A program made the translations under genes and the position numbers. The notes beneath the pieces were generated by a model. It was not told where the DNA came from and did no database searches. It saw only the letters and a program-made list of their open reading frames with translations. From assembly GCA_934203105.1 (NCBI GenBank), contig CAKPYQ010000006.1, forward strand, positions 1 to 64,000: a DNA stretch of 64,000 bases, written 5' to 3'. Origin of the DNA: an uncultured Alphaproteobacteria bacterium (GTDB taxonomy: Bacteria > Pseudomonadota > Alphaproteobacteria > CAAHEQ01 > UBA3637). Shown here in pieces: positions 7,739 to 15,246 of this stretch; within the stretch, counting starts at the first letter, position 1; every line of letters begins with the position of its first letter.

Positions 7739-8200
7739 ATGAAAAAGAATCCTGTTGAAGCGGTTTTAGGTTTTGGTGTGTTGGCATTTGCCGGATTGTT
7801 TTTGTTTTTTGCAGCCGGACATGTTGATGTGCGTCCGGTGGAAGGCTATCAAGTACAGGCTGCTTTTACTAAAACGGGCGGTTTGGAAATGGGGGCAGAT
7901 GTACGCATTAACGGCATTAAAGTCGGCTCTGTAACCAAAATCGAATTGGACAACGAAACGTATATGGCAATGGTTGAAATGACAATCAAAGACAACATTC
8001 GATTGCCGAGAGATACGCAAGCGTCGATTGTAGATTCCGGCATTATGGGCGATAAATATATTCGCCTTGAACCCGGAAAGGATACTAAAAGAATTATGCC
8101 TTACGGCCGTTTGACAAAAACAAATTCCTATAAGTCTTTGGAAGACAATGTACGCGAATTTATTTTCTTGTCGACAAAGGATGATGCTTCGAAAAAATAA
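7739..8200 (+). CDS. mlaD: MlaD-type MCE domain protein, second of two
   Basis: 153 residues with an N-terminal transmembrane helix (about 8-25) and one MCE domain: KTGGLEMGADVRINGIKVG, then LPRDTQASIVDSGIMGDKYI and RLEPGKD. Length and order fit MlaD of the outer-membrane lipid asymmetry system. AAGGAG sits inside the end of the first MCE gene and the ATG follows its stop with no gap, so the two should be made together and may form a mixed ring. The DUF2155 gene follows 10 nt later. Confidence 0.88.
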   Translation: MKKNPVEAVLGFGVLAFAGLFLFFAAGHVDVRPVEGYQVQAAFTKTGGLEMGADVRINGIKVGSVTKIELDNETYMAMVEMTIKDNIRLPRDTQASIVDSGIMGDKYIRLEPGKDTKRIMPYGRLTKTNSYKSLEDNVREFIFLSTKDDASKK

Positions 8201-8210
8201 AGGTAAATAA

Positions 8211-8762
8211 ATGAAAAAAAAGTTTTTTTCTTTGTTGTTTTGTTTGTTGCCGGTTATGGCGTGGGCGACGGATTTGCCGATGGACATAGCCGTGTTGCGC
8301 GGTTTGGATAAAGTGACGGGACGGATCAGCACTTTTTCTATTCCGGTTGGGCAGATGGGACAATTCGGAAAAACGTTTATAGTTCCGGAAGCATGCTTTC
8401 AACACCCGCCGGAAGAGTCTCCGGAAAACTCGGTGTTTTTATATGTGTTTGAAAAAAGCACCAAAGGTGAAAATATCGAATTATTCAAAGGGTGGATGTT
8501 TTCATCAAATCCGGCTTTATCGTCTATGGAACATCCGGTTTACGATGTGTGGGTGATTGATTGTTTAAAAGATGACGCTGCGCCCGAAAAAAGCAAAGAA
8601 GTTATCGATCAAACGGCTGCGCCGGATATGTCAACGGAGGGTCAATCCACGCATAAAGCGGATAAAAATCCATCGACTGAAAGCGGCGCGACACCTGTTT
8701 TAGAAGAGGGGACTTCTGCGGCGGATTTAGTGCCGGATACGGTCGAAATGGAAGAGTTATAA
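8211..8762 (+). CDS. DUF2155 periplasmic protein
   Basis: 183 residues with a signal peptide ending near AWA-T. The conserved block runs VLRGLDKVTGRIST, FGKTFIVPEACFQHPPEE, WMFSSNPALSSMEHPVYDVW, and ends in VIDC; two Cys are expected to form a disulfide. This is the alphaproteobacterial DUF2155 family, usually found beside mlaD as here. The last ~55 residues are an acidic, low-complexity tail. The family has no established function; its fixed position suggests a role in envelope lipid transport. Confidence 0.88.
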   Translation: MKKKFFSLLFCLLPVMAWATDLPMDIAVLRGLDKVTGRISTFSIPVGQMGQFGKTFIVPEACFQHPPEESPENSVFLYVFEKSTKGENIELFKGWMFSSNPALSSMEHPVYDVWVIDCLKDDAAPEKSKEVIDQTAAPDMSTEGQSTHKADKNPSTESGATPVLEEGTSAADLVPDTVEMEEL

Positions 8763-8778
8763 ATAAAAAAAGAAGTCA

Positions 8779-8807
8779 TTGACAAATTTAATAAAATCGG
8801 TTACATT
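8779..8807 (+). promoter_or_regulatory. Sigma-70-type promoter for the yfgM-like gene and der
   Basis: TTGACA (8779-8784), 17-nt spacer, TACATT (8802-8807), 37 nt before the ATG at 8845. Confidence 0.75.
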
Positions 8808-8844
8808 ATCGGTTAAGTTTAACAGCTATTGAAAAGGAAAAATT

Positions 8845-9534
8845 ATGTTGAAAAAAGCATCGCAAACACCAAAAGATGAAACTCAGCTGGCACAGGACGT
8901 TTTGATTAACGAAGTGACGGAAGATTTGCATAACGAGCAAATTATGAATATGTGGAAAAAATACCGCGTTTGGATTTTGCTTGCGGTGATTTTTGTAATC
9001 GGCTCTATTGCGGCTATGGAAGGTTATTTGTCGTGGCGCACCAAAACGCGTTTGGCCGAATCCGATGTTTATGAACAGGCGGCTGTTTTAAATGCGATGG
9101 GACAAACTGATGCTGCGTTGGCAAAATATGCGTCTTTGGACAATGCCAAAACGGATTATCGGTACTTGGCAAAAATGCGTCAAGCCGGTATTTTGTTCGA
9201 ACAAGGCAAAGATGCCGACGCATTGGCTTTGTTAGATGCGTTGCGTCAAGATAAATCCGCTCCGCAAACTTTACAAGCAATTGCTGCCTTGGGGTTTGTC
9301 AGTCATCAAATTGAAACCGGTGATGTCGCGACTTTGCAATCGATTTTAAATCCATATATGACTGTCGGCAATAAATGGTATGGCACAGCGGTGGAAATGT
9401 CGATTTTGTTGTTGCTGCGTGACGGGCAATCCGAAAAAGCAATTAAAATGTTAAACGAAGCGTTATCAATGACGAATGTGCCGGCGGGTGTCAAAGATCG
9501 TTTGTCGGTTTTGAAAAAAGCTTTGGAAGGTTAA
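8845..9534 (+). CDS. YfgM-like inner-membrane TPR protein
   Basis: 229 residues. A charged cytoplasmic N-terminus (about 1-40) is followed by one transmembrane helix (WILLAVIFVIGSIAAMEGYL, about 43-62) and a periplasmic helical domain of TPR_21 type with repeated Leu/Ala positions. It matches the YfgM/ancillary SecYEG translocon subunit family. In many proteobacteria the order is yfgM-bamB-der; here der starts directly afterwards and bamB is absent. Confidence 0.82.
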   Translation: MLKKASQTPKDETQLAQDVLINEVTEDLHNEQIMNMWKKYRVWILLAVIFVIGSIAAMEGYLSWRTKTRLAESDVYEQAAVLNAMGQTDAALAKYASLDNAKTDYRYLAKMRQAGILFEQGKDADALALLDALRQDKSAPQTLQAIAALGFVSHQIETGDVATLQSILNPYMTVGNKWYGTAVEMSILLLLRDGQSEKAIKMLNEALSMTNVPAGVKDRLSVLKKALEG

Positions 9535-9538
9535 GTTG

Positions 9539-10903
9539 ATGAAAACAATCGCTATTGTTGGTCGTACAAATGTTGGAAAATCGACGCTTTTTAACCGCTT
9601 GGTTGGGAAAAAACAAGCGATTGTTCACGATTTGCCGGGGGTGACGCGTGATCGAAAAGAAGCAACGGCCAACTTATCAGACATTACGTTTCGCGTGATT
9701 GATACGGCGGGTTTGGAGACTGAAACGGCTTTGTCAAAGGCGATGTGGGCGCAAACACAAAAGGCGATCGATGAAGCGGATATTGTTTTAATGGTGGTTG
9801 ATGCGCGTTCGGAAATTAACCCGTTGGATCGTGACTTGGCGCGCGATTTGCGCAAAGTCGGAAAACCGGTTTTTTTGCTTGCCAACAAGTGTGAAGGATC
9901 TGAACAATACTTGGCGGCAACCGAAGCTTATTCGTTGGGTTTGGGTGATCCGATTGCCGTATCGGGTGAGCATGGTTTGGGAATGTTGGATTTGTATCAG
10001 GCTTTATTGCCGTATTTTCCGGCTGAAGAACGAGGCAAAAAAGTCGATAAATCAAAAGAAAACGCCACGGACGAAGACGAACAAAAGCCTTTGAAATTGG
10101 CGATTTTGGGGCGTCCGAATGTCGGTAAATCGACTTTGGTCAATCAACTGTTGGGACAAGAACGTATGTTGACGGGGCCCGAAGCCGGTGTGACGCGTGA
10201 CGCGATATCTATTCCTTTTGAATGGCGCGGGAACAAAATCATTTTGACGGACACGGCCGGATTGCGCAAAAAAGCACGCATTACGCATTCGTTGGAAAAA
10301 ATATCTGCGGCCGACAGCAAGCACGCTTTGGACTTTGCGGAAGTGGTTGTTGTGGTGGTCGATGCGGCCAATCCGTTGGAAGGGCAAGATTTAACGGTTG
10401 CGCGCAAGGTTGTTGAAGAAGGGCGCGCTTTGATTTTGGCGGTCAATAAATGGGATACGGTCAAAAATCAAACGGCGGTCAAAAATACGATCCGTATGCG
10501 GTTGCATAATTCTTTACAGCAAGTCAAAGGTTTGCCCGTTGTTTACATTTCCGCCAAAACAGGCCAGGGAATGGATCTGTTGATGAAAGAAGTTTTCCAT
10601 ATTTACAAAGTTTGGAATAAACGTGTGCCGACTGCAAAATTAAATATGTGGTTAAAGTCAATGACGGAAGCAACGCCGCCGCCTTTGGCGTCAAACGGTC
10701 GTCGGATTCCGATGAAGTATATGACGCAAGTCAGTACGCGTCCGCCGACATTTGTTATCTTTTCCAGCAATCCGGACGAATTGCCCGAATCTTATTTACG
10801 GTATTTATCGAACGGCTTGCGCAAAGATTACGGTTTGGACGGAACGCCGATCCGCATAACGATGCGCAAACGCGAAAACCCGTATGCTTTAAAGAAAAAG
10901 TAA
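9539..10903 (+). CDS. der: Double-GTPase ribosome assembly factor Der (EngA)
   Basis: 454 residues: two tandem G domains and a C-terminal KH-like domain, needed for 50S maturation. The first G1 is GRTNVGKST (Thr where Pro is common) with DTAGLE and NKCE. The second is GRPNVGKST with DTAGLRKKA and NKWD. The C-terminus has MTQVSTRPPTFVIF and YLSNGLRKDYGLDGTPIRI. GGAAGG lies 8 nt before the ATG at 9539; a TTG immediately upstream is in frame but less likely. A terminator follows. Confidence 0.97.
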   Translation: MKTIAIVGRTNVGKSTLFNRLVGKKQAIVHDLPGVTRDRKEATANLSDITFRVIDTAGLETETALSKAMWAQTQKAIDEADIVLMVVDARSEINPLDRDLARDLRKVGKPVFLLANKCEGSEQYLAATEAYSLGLGDPIAVSGEHGLGMLDLYQALLPYFPAEERGKKVDKSKENATDEDEQKPLKLAILGRPNVGKSTLVNQLLGQERMLTGPEAGVTRDAISIPFEWRGNKIILTDTAGLRKKARITHSLEKISAADSKHALDFAEVVVVVVDAANPLEGQDLTVARKVVEEGRALILAVNKWDTVKNQTAVKNTIRMRLHNSLQQVKGLPVVYISAKTGQGMDLLMKEVFHIYKVWNKRVPTAKLNMWLKSMTEATPPPLASNGRRIPMKYMTQVSTRPPTFVIFSSNPDELPESYLRYLSNGLRKDYGLDGTPIRITMRKRENPYALKKK

Positions 10904-10915
10904 TTGTTGTTTATC

Positions 10916-10953
10916 AAAGCCTGCCTTTTTATCAAAGTGCGGGCTTTTTTTAT
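10916..10953 (+). terminator. Rho-independent terminator after der
   Basis: AAAGCCTGC and GCGGGCTTT pair (one G-U) around a 14-nt loop, followed by a T run, 12 nt after the der stop. The A/T flanks could also serve mutL, which ends at 10975 on the other strand. Confidence 0.85.
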
Positions 10954-10974
10954 TAAAAATCTGCTTTTGTTTGA

Positions 10975-12867
10975 TTATATTTTTCGACCAAACAATCGTT
11001 CAATGTCGGCCACTTTTAATTCAATATATGTCGGGCGCCCGTGAATGCATTGCCCCGATTTACCGCAAGATTCCATCTGCCTTAACAAAGCATTCATTTC
11101 CGCAACGGTTAACACACGGCCGGCACGCACCGAACCATGGCACGCCATTTTGGCGCAAACCGCCTGTATTTTGTCTTCCAACGCGGTTGTATCGCCGAAT
11201 TCTTTGAATGTATCGGCCATATCCAAAACCAATCCTTTAATATCGGCATTATCTAACAAAGCCGGTATTTCACGCACGACAACCGAATCCGTTCCAAAGC
11301 GATCCAAAACCAAGCCTAATTTTTTCAACTCATCGCTTTTGGATATCAGCAAATGCGCATTTTCTTCGCCAACGGCCACGATTTCCGGAATCAGCAAAAG
11401 CTGCGTTTCCATTTTATCTTCAAGCGCTGCACGGATTTTTTCATACGTCAAGCGTTCGTGTGCCGCATGCTGATCCGTGATGATTAAACTGGTGGGTGTT
11501 TCGGAAATAATGTATGTTTCCATAACTTGCCCGCGAGCCAATCCAAGCGGTGGAAATTCTTGCTCCGTATCCGTCTTTTGTGTTTGCGCGTCCTGTACAC
11601 TTTGCGGCGCGACAGCTTTGGCCGAATAATAATCGTTCAGGTGCAATGGCGCTTGGGATTCAAAATTGCTTTGAAGGTTGGGCGAGCTTTGGCGATCCAA
11701 GCGATAGTTCGGGTATGCGCTTTGCGGCATTTGCGTCCGCGCACTTGATGTGTTGGCCAAAGTAAAGCGTCCGCCATTGCCGGCACCTTGTGCAAAGCCC
11801 GTAAAAGGTCGTCGATCCGGTAAAATTTGGGGCATCGCTTTATCCAAAGCCCCGATGCCGATTGTGGTCGATGTTTTGTGTCCGGCTTCGGCCAAGGCAG
11901 ATTTGATCGCAGTGACAATCAAACCGCGAACGATGCCGGCATCTTTGAAACGGACTTCTGTTTTGGCGGGGTGAACGTTGACGTCGACTTCGTGATTGGG
12001 GGCGGTTAAAAAAAGAGCCACAACGGGGTGCCCGCTGTCAACGCCCAACAAACCTTGATAAGCACCTTTTAAACACCCCATTAAAAGCCGATCTTTGATC
12101 CAACGGCCGTTGACAAATAAATGCTGTTCAGCAGATGTCGAACGGGTGTAAGTCGGCAACCCGACAAAGCCGTGCAAAGAAAATCCGTCATGCGTGCCGT
12201 CTACTTCAACGGCATTTTCGGCAAACCCTGATCCGAAGACTTTGCCGATACGCTCTAATAAATTATCCGTCGCGGGATAAAATAAAATTTGCCGCTTTTC
12301 ATCGGATAATTTAAACGTCACATTCGGGTTAGCCATTGCTAAACGATTTAAAACTTCTTTGATGTATCCGGTTTCAGTTGGCGTAGATTTTAAAAATTTT
12401 AATCGGGCCGGTGTTGCAAAAAACAAATCTTTGACTTCAACTTTCGTTCCTTCGTTCAAAGATGCCGGACAAAGATCTTTTTTGATGCCGCCTTCAACCG
12501 ATATAGCCCACGCATCAGAGCTGTTCTTTTCTCTTGATGTGATTGTCAAGCGCGCCACAGAACCGATAGAGGGCAATGCTTCACCGCGAAAACCAAACGA
12601 AGATATTGCAAACAAATCATCGTTGGGTAATTTTGACGTGGCGTGACGTTCTATTGCCATTGTCAGGTCTTCTTTTGACATCCCTTTGCCGTTATCCGTG
12701 ACGGATAAATAAGACTTGCCGCCGTCTCCCAACATCACATCGATCATCGTCGCGCCGGCATCCAAAGCGTTTTCCAGCAACTCTTTTAAAGCAGAGGCCG
12801 GCCGTTCAATGACTTCGCCCGCCGCGATTTGATTGATTAAAGTGGGAGATAAAAGGCGAATTGTCAT
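10975..12867 (-). CDS. mutL: DNA mismatch repair protein MutL with endonuclease motif
   Basis: 630 residues. The GHKL ATPase domain has IAAGEVIERPASALKELLEN, DNGKGM, FGFRGEALPSI and GTKVEVKDLFFATPARLKFL. A Pro/Gln-rich linker (about 350-440) leads to the C-terminal dimerisation/nuclease domain, with the metal motif DQHAAHERLTYE, then ACHGSVRAG and QCIHGRPT. This is the nicking type of MutL that partners MutS in bacteria without MutH. The ATG overlaps the pgi stop by 4 nt (ATGA). Confidence 0.97.
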   Translation of the reverse strand: MTIRLLSPTLINQIAAGEVIERPASALKELLENALDAGATMIDVMLGDGGKSYLSVTDNGKGMSKEDLTMAIERHATSKLPNDDLFAISSFGFRGEALPSIGSVARLTITSREKNSSDAWAISVEGGIKKDLCPASLNEGTKVEVKDLFFATPARLKFLKSTPTETGYIKEVLNRLAMANPNVTFKLSDEKRQILFYPATDNLLERIGKVFGSGFAENAVEVDGTHDGFSLHGFVGLPTYTRSTSAEQHLFVNGRWIKDRLLMGCLKGAYQGLLGVDSGHPVVALFLTAPNHEVDVNVHPAKTEVRFKDAGIVRGLIVTAIKSALAEAGHKTSTTIGIGALDKAMPQILPDRRPFTGFAQGAGNGGRFTLANTSSARTQMPQSAYPNYRLDRQSSPNLQSNFESQAPLHLNDYYSAKAVAPQSVQDAQTQKTDTEQEFPPLGLARGQVMETYIISETPTSLIITDQHAAHERLTYEKIRAALEDKMETQLLLIPEIVAVGEENAHLLISKSDELKKLGLVLDRFGTDSVVVREIPALLDNADIKGLVLDMADTFKEFGDTTALEDKIQAVCAKMACHGSVRAGRVLTVAEMNALLRQMESCGKSGQCIHGRPTYIELKVADIERLFGRKI

Positions 12868-14480
12868 GCGAGGCGTTTTCCCTTTACATAGTTAATCAAA
12901 GCATTTGTCGAACTGTCGTGACAGAACGTTAAATGTTTGTCTTCCAATTCCGGCAAGATCTTCTTTGCCAAAACTTTGCCCAATTCAACGCCCCATTGAT
13001 CGAAACTGTCGATCCCTAAAATGATACCGATGACAAAGACTTTGTGTTCATACATAGCGATCAAACGCCCCAAGTTACGCGGGGATAATTCGTCCATCAA
13101 AATGCTGTTTGTCGGGCGGTTGCCTGTAAAAGTTTTAAACGGAACTAACCAATCGGGCGTGCCTTCGGCTTTTACTTCTTCGGCAGTTTTGCCGCGCATT
13201 AACGCTTCGGGTTGAGCAATCGCGTTGGATAATAAAATGTTTTGGTGTTTGCCCGTTTCTTTCATCGAAAAAATCGGCGTGATAAAATCGCACGGGATTA
13301 AGTGCGTGCCTTGATGGATCAATTGATAAAACGAATGTTGTCCGTTTGTCCCCGGTTCACCAAATAAAACGGGACCCGTCGGATAATTGACCGGATTGCC
13401 GTCTTTATCCCGGCTTTTGCCGTTTGATTCCATATCCAATTGTTGCAAATATGCCGGCAAGCGATGTAAGTATTGATAATAAGGCAAAACGGCATAAGTT
13501 TCGGCTTTGTAAAACACATGATACCAAATACCGAGTAATCCCATAATCATCGGGATATTTTGTTCAATCGGTGCGGTTTTAAAATGTTCATCCATTTCAA
13601 AAGCGCCTTCCAACATTTCAATAAAGCGGTCATAGCCGATCGATAACATAATCGATAATCCGATGGCTGACCACATCGAATAACGGCCGCCGACAAAGTT
13701 CCAAAATTCAAACATATTTTTTGTGTCAATGCCGAATTTTTCGACTTGCTCTGTGTTCGTTGATAAAGCAACAAAATGGGACGAGACGGCTTTTTCTCCC
13801 AAAGCTTTGACAAGCCAAGCGCGCGCGGTATTCGCATTTGTCATCGTTTCTTGTGTTGTAAATGTTTTGGACGCAATTAAAAACAACGTCGTTTCGGGAT
13901 CGCATTTGTTTAATGCTTCCACGATTGCGGCACCGTCAATGTTGGATACAAAATGAAAGTCAATATCGGGCGTTTTAAACTTTTTTAAGGCTTCAACAGC
14001 CATTAAAGGGCCTAAATCACTGCCTCCGATACCGATGTTGACAACGGATTTGATCCGCTTTCCGGTTGCGCCTTTCCATTCACCCGAACGCACTTTGTCC
14101 GAAAAATCGTGCATTTTGTCCAATACCGCATTGATTTGAGGCATAACATCTTTGCCATCAACCAAAATCGGTGTGTTGGCACGGTTACGCAAAGCGATGT
14201 GCAAAACGGGTCTGTCTTCGGTAAAGTTAATCCGTTTGCCCGAAAACATTTCATCGCGTTTTTGTTCGATGTTGCATTCTTTTGCCAATTCGACCAATAA
14301 CGGCATTGTTTCGTCTGTGATACGGTTTTTTGAATAATCCAACATAAAATCGTCCAAACGTAAAGTGTATTTGTTGGCTCTGGACGGATCGGCGGCAAAC
14401 AAGTCGCGCATATGCAAGTGCTGTGTTTTTTCAAAGTGTGCTTTTAAAGCTTGAAAGCTTTTTAATTCGGTTAAACTCAT
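12864..14480 (-). CDS. pgi: Glucose-6-phosphate isomerase
   Basis: 538 residues; interconverts glucose-6-P and fructose-6-P. Family signatures include NIGIGGSDLGPLMAVEALKK, SKTFTTQETMTNA, FWNFVGGRYSMWSAIGLSI, FGEPGTNGQHSFYQLIHQG and FDQWGVELGKVLA. The ATG at 14480 is chosen: it follows the stop of the bamF-like gene by 13 nt, has an AAGGA upstream, and begins the conserved N-terminus. A 21-codon upstream extension runs back through the bamF-like gene. mutL follows with a 4-nt overlap. Confidence 0.97.
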   Translation of the reverse strand: MSLTELKSFQALKAHFEKTQHLHMRDLFAADPSRANKYTLRLDDFMLDYSKNRITDETMPLLVELAKECNIEQKRDEMFSGKRINFTEDRPVLHIALRNRANTPILVDGKDVMPQINAVLDKMHDFSDKVRSGEWKGATGKRIKSVVNIGIGGSDLGPLMAVEALKKFKTPDIDFHFVSNIDGAAIVEALNKCDPETTLFLIASKTFTTQETMTNANTARAWLVKALGEKAVSSHFVALSTNTEQVEKFGIDTKNMFEFWNFVGGRYSMWSAIGLSIMLSIGYDRFIEMLEGAFEMDEHFKTAPIEQNIPMIMGLLGIWYHVFYKAETYAVLPYYQYLHRLPAYLQQLDMESNGKSRDKDGNPVNYPTGPVLFGEPGTNGQHSFYQLIHQGTHLIPCDFITPIFSMKETGKHQNILLSNAIAQPEALMRGKTAEEVKAEGTPDWLVPFKTFTGNRPTNSILMDELSPRNLGRLIAMYEHKVFVIGIILGIDSFDQWGVELGKVLAKKILPELEDKHLTFCHDSSTNALINYVKGKRLA

Positions 14481-14493
14481 TGATGCAATTCCT

Positions 14494-14673
14494 TTATTTT
14501 TTTGTCGTTTCAGCGGCAACGTCTTTGGGCGGGCGCAGTTCATAATCAGGCGGCAAAGTCAAATCTTTGCGTGTCGAAACTTTTGTTTCATCCGGCGCGC
14601 GAAAAATCGTGCTTTTGGACGTGCAGGCGCTTAATGCACAAATAAGCAAACCGAATAACAGGATCTTTTTCAT
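14494..14673 (-). CDS. bamF: BamF/DUF3035-like small outer-membrane lipoprotein
   Basis: Only 59 residues. The signal sequence MKKILLFGLLICALSAC ends in the lipobox LSAC, giving a lipid-anchored peptide of about 43 residues. The mature part contains RAPDETKVSTRKDLTLPPDY and ELRPP, the core of the DUF3035 family, which in alphaproteobacteria includes BamF, a subunit of the beta-barrel assembly machine. The family's longer C-terminal region is missing, so this is a minimal version. Its start overlaps the lspA stop by 4 nt (ATGA), which fits: LspA processes such lipoproteins. pgi follows. It is easily missed because of its size. Confidence 0.82.
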   Translation of the reverse strand: MKKILLFGLLICALSACTSKSTIFRAPDETKVSTRKDLTLPPDYELRPPKDVAAETTKK

Positions 14674-15122
14674 TTTGTTTTCTCCTTTTTAAAAATCATA
14701 CGAAACAACAACAAAACAACACCGATGCAAATCGCGCTGTCGGCAATGTTAAAGGCCGGCCAATGCCAACCGAATGCGTGAAAATCCAAAAAATCAACGA
14801 CGGCTTTATAGCGAATCCGATCCACAATATTGCCCAAAGCGCCACCCAAAATTAAAGCTAAACAGGTGCGGGTAAATACGTCCTTTTCTTTGATTAAAAA
14901 GTAAAGTAATACGGCGCTGATTAAAAAAGCAACTGCTGTCAAAATCCACGCGTCAAAGCCCGAAAACATCGAAAAACTGATGCCTTTGTTCATCACTAAA
15001 ACCAGATTGAAAAAAGGCATGACTTCAATCGCAGAGCCAAAGGTAAGCGTGTTTAAAATAATTGCTTTTGTTCCCAAATCCGCCAAAACAACCAAAGCGG
15101 TAATTAAAAAATAAATGCTCAT
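14670..15122 (-). CDS. lspA: Lipoprotein signal peptidase II
   Basis: 150 residues with four transmembrane helices. It cleaves prolipoproteins at the lipobox after diacylglyceryl modification. Catalytic-region motifs are NKGISFSMF, GGALGNIVDRIRYKAVVDFL and WPAFNIADSAICIG; the two catalytic Asp lie in NIVDR and NIADS. AAGGAG lies 7 nt before the ATG. It is first in the chain lspA-bamF-pgi-mutL, which has its own promoter. Confidence 0.97.
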   Translation of the reverse strand: MSIYFLITALVVLADLGTKAIILNTLTFGSAIEVMPFFNLVLVMNKGISFSMFSGFDAWILTAVAFLISAVLLYFLIKEKDVFTRTCLALILGGALGNIVDRIRYKAVVDFLDFHAFGWHWPAFNIADSAICIGVVLLLFRMIFKKEKTK

Positions 15123-15143
15123 AAAAAAACTCCTTATATGATA

Positions 15144-15172
15144 TCTATACTCAAAAGAAAGAAAAAAGTAAA
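15144..15172 (-). promoter_or_regulatory. Probable promoter for lspA-bamF-pgi-mutL
   Basis: On the minus strand TTTACT (15167-15172), 17 nt, TATAGA (15144-15149), about 21 nt before the lspA ATG. Matches are 4 of 6 and 5 of 6. Confidence 0.55.
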
Positions 15173-15192
15173 GAAATGTTTTTAAAAATCTG

Positions 15193-15220
15193 TTGCATTT
15201 ATATCAAAAACAGGTTAAAT
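15193..15220 (+). promoter_or_regulatory. Probable promoter for argS
   Basis: TTGCAT (15193-15198), 16 nt, TTAAAT (15215-15220), 26 nt before the argS ATG. It lies where an upstream in-frame extension of argS would have to begin, supporting the shorter argS start. Confidence 0.5.
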
Positions 15221-15246
15221 TCATAAAAAAGAAAGGATTTAAAAAA

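Noticed and set aside
7766..8332. 188-residue antisense open frame over mlaD and the DUF2155 gene
   Set aside because: It spans two well-supported genes on the other strand and has no recognisable domain.
14481..14543. 21-codon N-terminal extension of Pgi
   Set aside because: It runs back through the bamF-like lipoprotein gene and lacks conservation with Pgi; the ATG at 14480 begins the known N-terminus.
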